Below are positions 59,979 through 64,000 of a stretch of DNA of 64,000 nt, piece by piece. The notes below the pieces were generated by a model. The model made no database searches and was not told where the DNA came from. It saw only the letters and a list, made by a program, of their open reading frames with translations. The position numbers were made by a program, and so were the translations under genes. Within the stretch, counting starts at the first letter, position 1; the number at the start of each line of letters is the position of its first letter. Origin of the DNA: Phascolomyces articulosus (taxonomy: Eukaryota; Mucoromycota; Mucoromycetes; Mucorales; Lichtheimiaceae); contig JAIXMP010000026.1 in the NCBI GenBank assembly GCA_025677815.1, positions 558,001 through 622,000 of the forward strand, read 5' to 3'.

Positions 59979-60282
59979 ATGCATAAAAAGGGGCACGAAA
60001 TAGAACCCACCATTAACAAAAACGCCGCCAATGCTCAAGGCCGTTTCTCCGATGAAATTATTCGTTGTTTTCGCAAAAAAAAAAAAAAAAAAAAAAAAAA
60101 ACCACACCATTGTCAATGCTGCTAGTATGAATGGTTTTTCCATGATCCCCTTAAAAGAACCACTAGTAATAAAAATGTCGATGATGGCGGATGGTGAAAG
60201 TGAATTTGTTTTCTTCCCATCCGCCACCAAGTTTTCTCATGCTTTGTTAAGTTATCAAGAAGAAGAAATAAAGTATTATTGA
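59979..60282 (+). pseudogene. Coding region broken by an A27 run
   Basis: From ATG 59979 the frame reads KKGHEIEPTINKNAANAQGR and FSDEIIRCFRK, then enters 27 adenines (60075-60101) and stops after seven more codons. One base away, the frame after the run reads NHTIVNAASMNGFSMIPLKE and continues protein-like to TGA at 60280-60282, and past that stop for about 20 codons more. A run length of 26 or 29 instead of 27 would join both parts. So either the gene is broken, the run is miscounted, or it varies between cells. Family unknown; no signal peptide in this part. Confidence 0.4.
60075..60101 (+). repeat. A27 run inside a coding-like region
   Basis: An uninterrupted run of 27 adenines that would encode nine lysines in the upstream frame. 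Such runs slip in replication, transcription and sequencing, which makes the reading frame beyond it uncertain. Confidence 0.8.
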
Positions 60283-63280
60283 TCAGGTAAAAAGCAACTT
60301 TATCGGCCAATGACTTCCGTCACCACCATTCAAGGATTTTTTGAGCATTGAAGAATAGCAACAAGGTTATATTGAATGCCTATAACTATAACAAGAAAGC
60401 TATTTATTATAGTATGTGCTGTCGTCCCAGTGACAAAAGTATAAATAACTATACAATTGCTTATAAAAAATTTCTAATGAATGCGTTTTTTTTCTATATA
60501 TATATCTATATTTCATTCCTTAACATTCAAATTATTATCAGCATCACCGCATATATTAATATATAGGTAATTGAATGATAATCAATACCATTAACTTTGG
60601 CAATAATAATTATAATTAAAAGTTAGTATTAATCCTACTTCCACAGATTCAATTACGGAAACCCTGTTACAACTTTTACTTATTTTAAATAGCCTAGCTT
60701 GCCATAGTTTACTTGAATCAAGATCAGTCGTTACCAACATGATCATGACTCCTCCAATATGAAAAAATATTCTGCCGTTATATAGATTAAAATATAAAAA
60801 AAATAATAATTGTATAACAATAATACGTATATAAAAATGTATGCAAATGCATAGTTATAGTGGTGTTTAGGTGACAAAAAAAAGGAGTAGCTATAATATT
60901 TAGTGCTGTTTTTTATTTATTGTTTCGCTAATCAGAAAAATAAACATCTTTTTGTTCATTGCATGTAATGATCTTAATAAACTTGTTTATTCGTGTATAT
61001 TACACTGGCATATTTCATTGTATGCTTTGATCTATATACAAATATTTAGTTTTCATGATGCATTTTTTTTTATATAATATCTATAGAACTCATTCTCTTT
61101 TCCCCCATTACTTGCACACATATACGTTCTCTATTTATTCTTTTTCTCTGTAGCTCTTTTATATTCATCTTCACATTCGCATTCCTCATTTATAAACAGT
61201 GTTTTTATTTTCATCTTTACTATAACTTATAAAAGTGTGTGTGATCTACATATATACAGCAACTCATATTCTTTTTTCCTTTATAGATCACAGAAACTAT
61301 TATCTTTAAATCCATGTATGTACACACATTTTTTCTGTATCTTTCTCTCTATCAAGATTCTTACTGTTGTCAAGTTGACAAGAAGAAGAGGAAGAAGCGT
61401 CTTCTTTTTTTTTTTTTTTATCTATGATCGTTGACGCTTCGCAAAATTTTCCTTTTAAACACTCCCATATCCTTTGTTGTCCGTTGATATGTATACATAA
61501 AAGTACATAAAAAAATTGGTATACCTCTGTTAATTAAATTATTATGATTATCATTACGAGATTTGATATATTTATAAGTAAATCGACGATGGAATTGTTG
61601 CGACAACGACAAGTTGTCTTCCAAGCAAGAAAATCAAGATGTCTTTGTTTTAAGCTGCAATGTAATACTGTGCTGTTCGAGAAGAATGCTATTATACAAG
61701 TATCATGAACTAATTTGTTGTTTTTAAAGAGAGTTGGTCTAACTGATATAAAAAGAGTGTCAGGTGGACTGCTCTGGGTTTAGCGTTGAGTCTTCATCAT
61801 ATTGAATATTATAAACAACGAAGGGTAGTTCTTTCAGTCATCAAAGTCCCTTTGCCTTCATATTATGACCATTGTATGTGTGTTATTTTCTGACATGAGT
61901 ATCGAATAGCTCCCGATCCTTGCGAGAACATAGTCTTTTAATACGGATTTTCACAATATGTAGATTTTTATTTAAATGATTAACACACAAAAGTAAGTTG
62001 TACTGTTACCAAAATCATAGTATCTGTTATCCATGATTAAGTTGGGGTGGAGTGTGCTATTTCATTTTACAATTATTTTTATTGTGTATTTTATCAAAAG
62101 CGAGTCTCGAATATCTACGCTGAAATACTACACTTGGCTAATAACTCAACTGGAGGATATTTCCTGTATGTGTATTCTACAGAGTATTGCTTGTTGACGT
62201 GGTTATATTTAGATCAACAATATTTCACTGGATAGAACATCATGTATGATCTTAAATCTATTGATTATATTACAAGTCGACATTACCGTCTATCGATGGC
62301 ATCCTCCCTTTGAAATTTTCGAAAAATTAAATCTGTCATCTGTTCCTCTGCAATATAACTTTCACTTACTCATTGATATTCTATTGAATAATAAATAGTA
62401 AAAGTTGTATCCATTTTGAATTCAATAAAAAAAATATTATATGCGCATATTTCATTGGTATCAATGTAGATACAACATAATTTTATATCAATAGAGCTGC
62501 AAGTAAAGCAAAATCTCGAATATTTATTTACTTCTTAAGCAACGGACATTATAATCTGACTGTAATTGGTATTATGAGGGATTAATGCCATCTGTTATTC
62601 GTGCGCTCTTCACCCAGTGCCTTCATATACTACAACAATAATTGAGATCAATCTTATTAAAATTATAATGCTATAGTTATAATAAAATAACTAAAGAGAA
62701 TCTCATTATTAATAAAGGTTTTTTTCTATGTTACTCTAATGTAATATAGCAGACATGTAAAAATTTATTATAATAATTCGCCAAATGGTTATTCCGCATA
62801 CAAACGCAACAACTCATTTCGGTGTTTTAATTTTGTTAAAAGGATAAAAAAATAAATGAGTGTGCCAATAGAGCAGAGTGTTAGTCCTGTAACGAACGAA
62901 GCGTTTCACCTCTTGTTCTTTTATTCTATTTCAACAAAAAAGAAAAAAGTACGATATCAATGTACGAAATAGCTCATTTGAAAAGAAATATATAATAACC
63001 TCGTGGGGTGGGCTGGTGAAGATTGGACCGAGTAAAAAAAAAAAAAAAAAGAGAATATATATAAAAGAAAGAGAAACCCATTCCTTAACTACACAATCAA
63101 AAAAAAAAAAAAAAAAAAACTGTTGACAATAACGCACACCTATTGGTATTAACTTGTATATTTTTTTTTAAAAAAAAGTTATCCTCTTCTCTCTTCTTTC
63201 TTTCACCTTTTTATAGAATAGGATTCGTAGTATATTTATATATATAAAGGGCTCATTTTTTTCTTTGGTAAAAACCGACA
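60283..63280. other. Gene-poor interval and promoter of the right-edge gene
   Basis: No firm gene. 61418-61624 (minus) is an open frame of protein-like look (SLSQQFHRRFTYKYIKSRND) extending upstream past one stop, possibly a relic. A runs at 63034-63050 and 63100-63119 and TATATAAAGG at about 63240-63249 precede the right-edge gene. Confidence 0.45.
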
Positions 63281-64000
63281 ATGTCTGGTCAACAGCAAGG
63301 AACATATGATACGGGAGTTCCTCCAGGGTCCATGGGTGGTCTTGTTCATTCAGTAGATTCTTATTTAAACGAAATGTCTTCGGCACAGTCCGGTCATAAT
63401 ATTGTTCCTCAACCACGCGGACAATCACTTCAGCATCGAGCAGGCGGTAATGACTATTCTCATCAACCCAATGTAAGCTTTTTTAAACTTTTTTAACAAA
63501 ACGAAAGAGAAAAAAAAATCAGGAGAAAAAAAAAGAAATTTTAATGTGTATGGGTAAGAAGGATAATAATAGTTGTGAATAGAAATAATAATATTAACTT
63601 GTTGTCACTTTCTTATGTCATGATGGGGGGATATATGTAGAATACGCAATATGGAGGATATTATGATTACTATGGTCAACAACATCAGCAACAAGTTGCT
63701 ATGGATAATAATCGATATTCAACTACTGGTATGCAACCACAACAACAATATCAAAATGGAATGTATGGGTCGAATGAACAACAGTATGGTGGGTATGCTT
63801 ACGAAAATGCATATTCGCAGCAACAGCAACAACAAAGCTATCATCACCAAGCACCTACGACACCTATGCCAAACCGTACTTCAAGTGCTAATTATGGTAT
63901 GGGTTATCCACCTCAACGTCTTGTTGATCCATCTGGTCCACCCCCTCCACCATCACATTATGGAAATGCGGCCGGAAATGCTTATTCACCCCCCGTAGCA
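63281..64000 (+). CDS. Q/Y-rich low-complexity protein, 5' part (runs off window)
   Basis: Exon 1 63281-63472 (64 codons) and exon 2 from 63640 to the window end, joined in phase 0 by an intron with GTAAGC donor and GTAG acceptor. At least 184 residues. The N-terminus (about 1-64) is mixed, with GGLVHSVDSYLNEM as a possible short helix. The rest is Gln-, Tyr-, Asn- and Gly-rich with YGGYYDYYGQQ, QQQQQQ and a PPPPP run, composition like prion-like domains of RNA-binding or transcription-coactivator proteins. A folded domain may lie beyond the window. No family is recognised from this part. Confidence 0.75.

Noticed and set aside
61418..61624. Minus-strand frame with protein-like composition
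   Set aside because: No family, no promoter, upstream stop; left as a possible relic in the interval note.
1..64000. tRNA, rRNA or CRISPR features
   Set aside because: No tRNA T-loop pattern with matching arms, no rRNA core words and no spaced direct repeats were seen on either strand by eye.

Overview
This looks like a piece of a fungal nuclear chromosome, most likely from an early-diverging filamentous fungus of the Mucoromycota (Mucorales-like). The reasons are: very AT-rich DNA full of A/T homopolymers; genes broken by short introns with GT...AG ends and TACTAAC-type branch points; TATA boxes; and the gene content (sugar porters, a mitochondrial HTD2-type dehydratase, a patatin-type triacylglycerol lipase, a MAPK-phosphatase-like enzyme, HSPA12-like Hsp70 proteins and a HET-domain family). 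The lineage call is inference. No tRNA, rRNA, CRISPR or bacterial-type operon is visible.

Layout. 1-144 is the 3' end of a HET-family gene. 4860-6615 encodes a Rieske [2Fe-2S] protein in six exons. 8183-10161 and 19941-22230 are two paralogous major-facilitator sugar transporters on the same strand, separated by about 9.8 kb without a convincing gene. Both share conserved upstream blocks and both contain an apparent one-nucleotide exon. 23101-24297 (minus) is HTD2, divergent from a small disordered protein (24816-25697). 28099-29691 is an intronless dual-specificity phosphatase. 35371-38361 (minus) is a seven-exon patatin lipase.

From about 34 to 58 kb the window changes character: a truncated HET copy (34274-34549), a HET gene with a frame break (41705-43491), a 47-residue secreted peptide (44478-44621, minus), a decayed LINE retrotransposon (about 47.9-48.8 kb), two tandem HSPA12-like genes (49932-52180 and 52955-55152), a U2 snRNA 5' fragment flanked by a perfect 12-bp direct repeat (55687-55744), and a small Cys/His protein (57495-57692). 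This reads as a lineage-specific compartment that gains and loses genes. Around 60 kb there is a coding region broken by an A27 run. The right edge is the start of a Q/Y-rich protein that runs off the window.

The metabolic genes (transporters, HTD2, lipase) are single transcription units and nothing shows they form a pathway cluster. The strongest novelty is the one-nucleotide exon conserved in both transporters: without it both reading frames break, with it both coding lengths are exact multiples of three.
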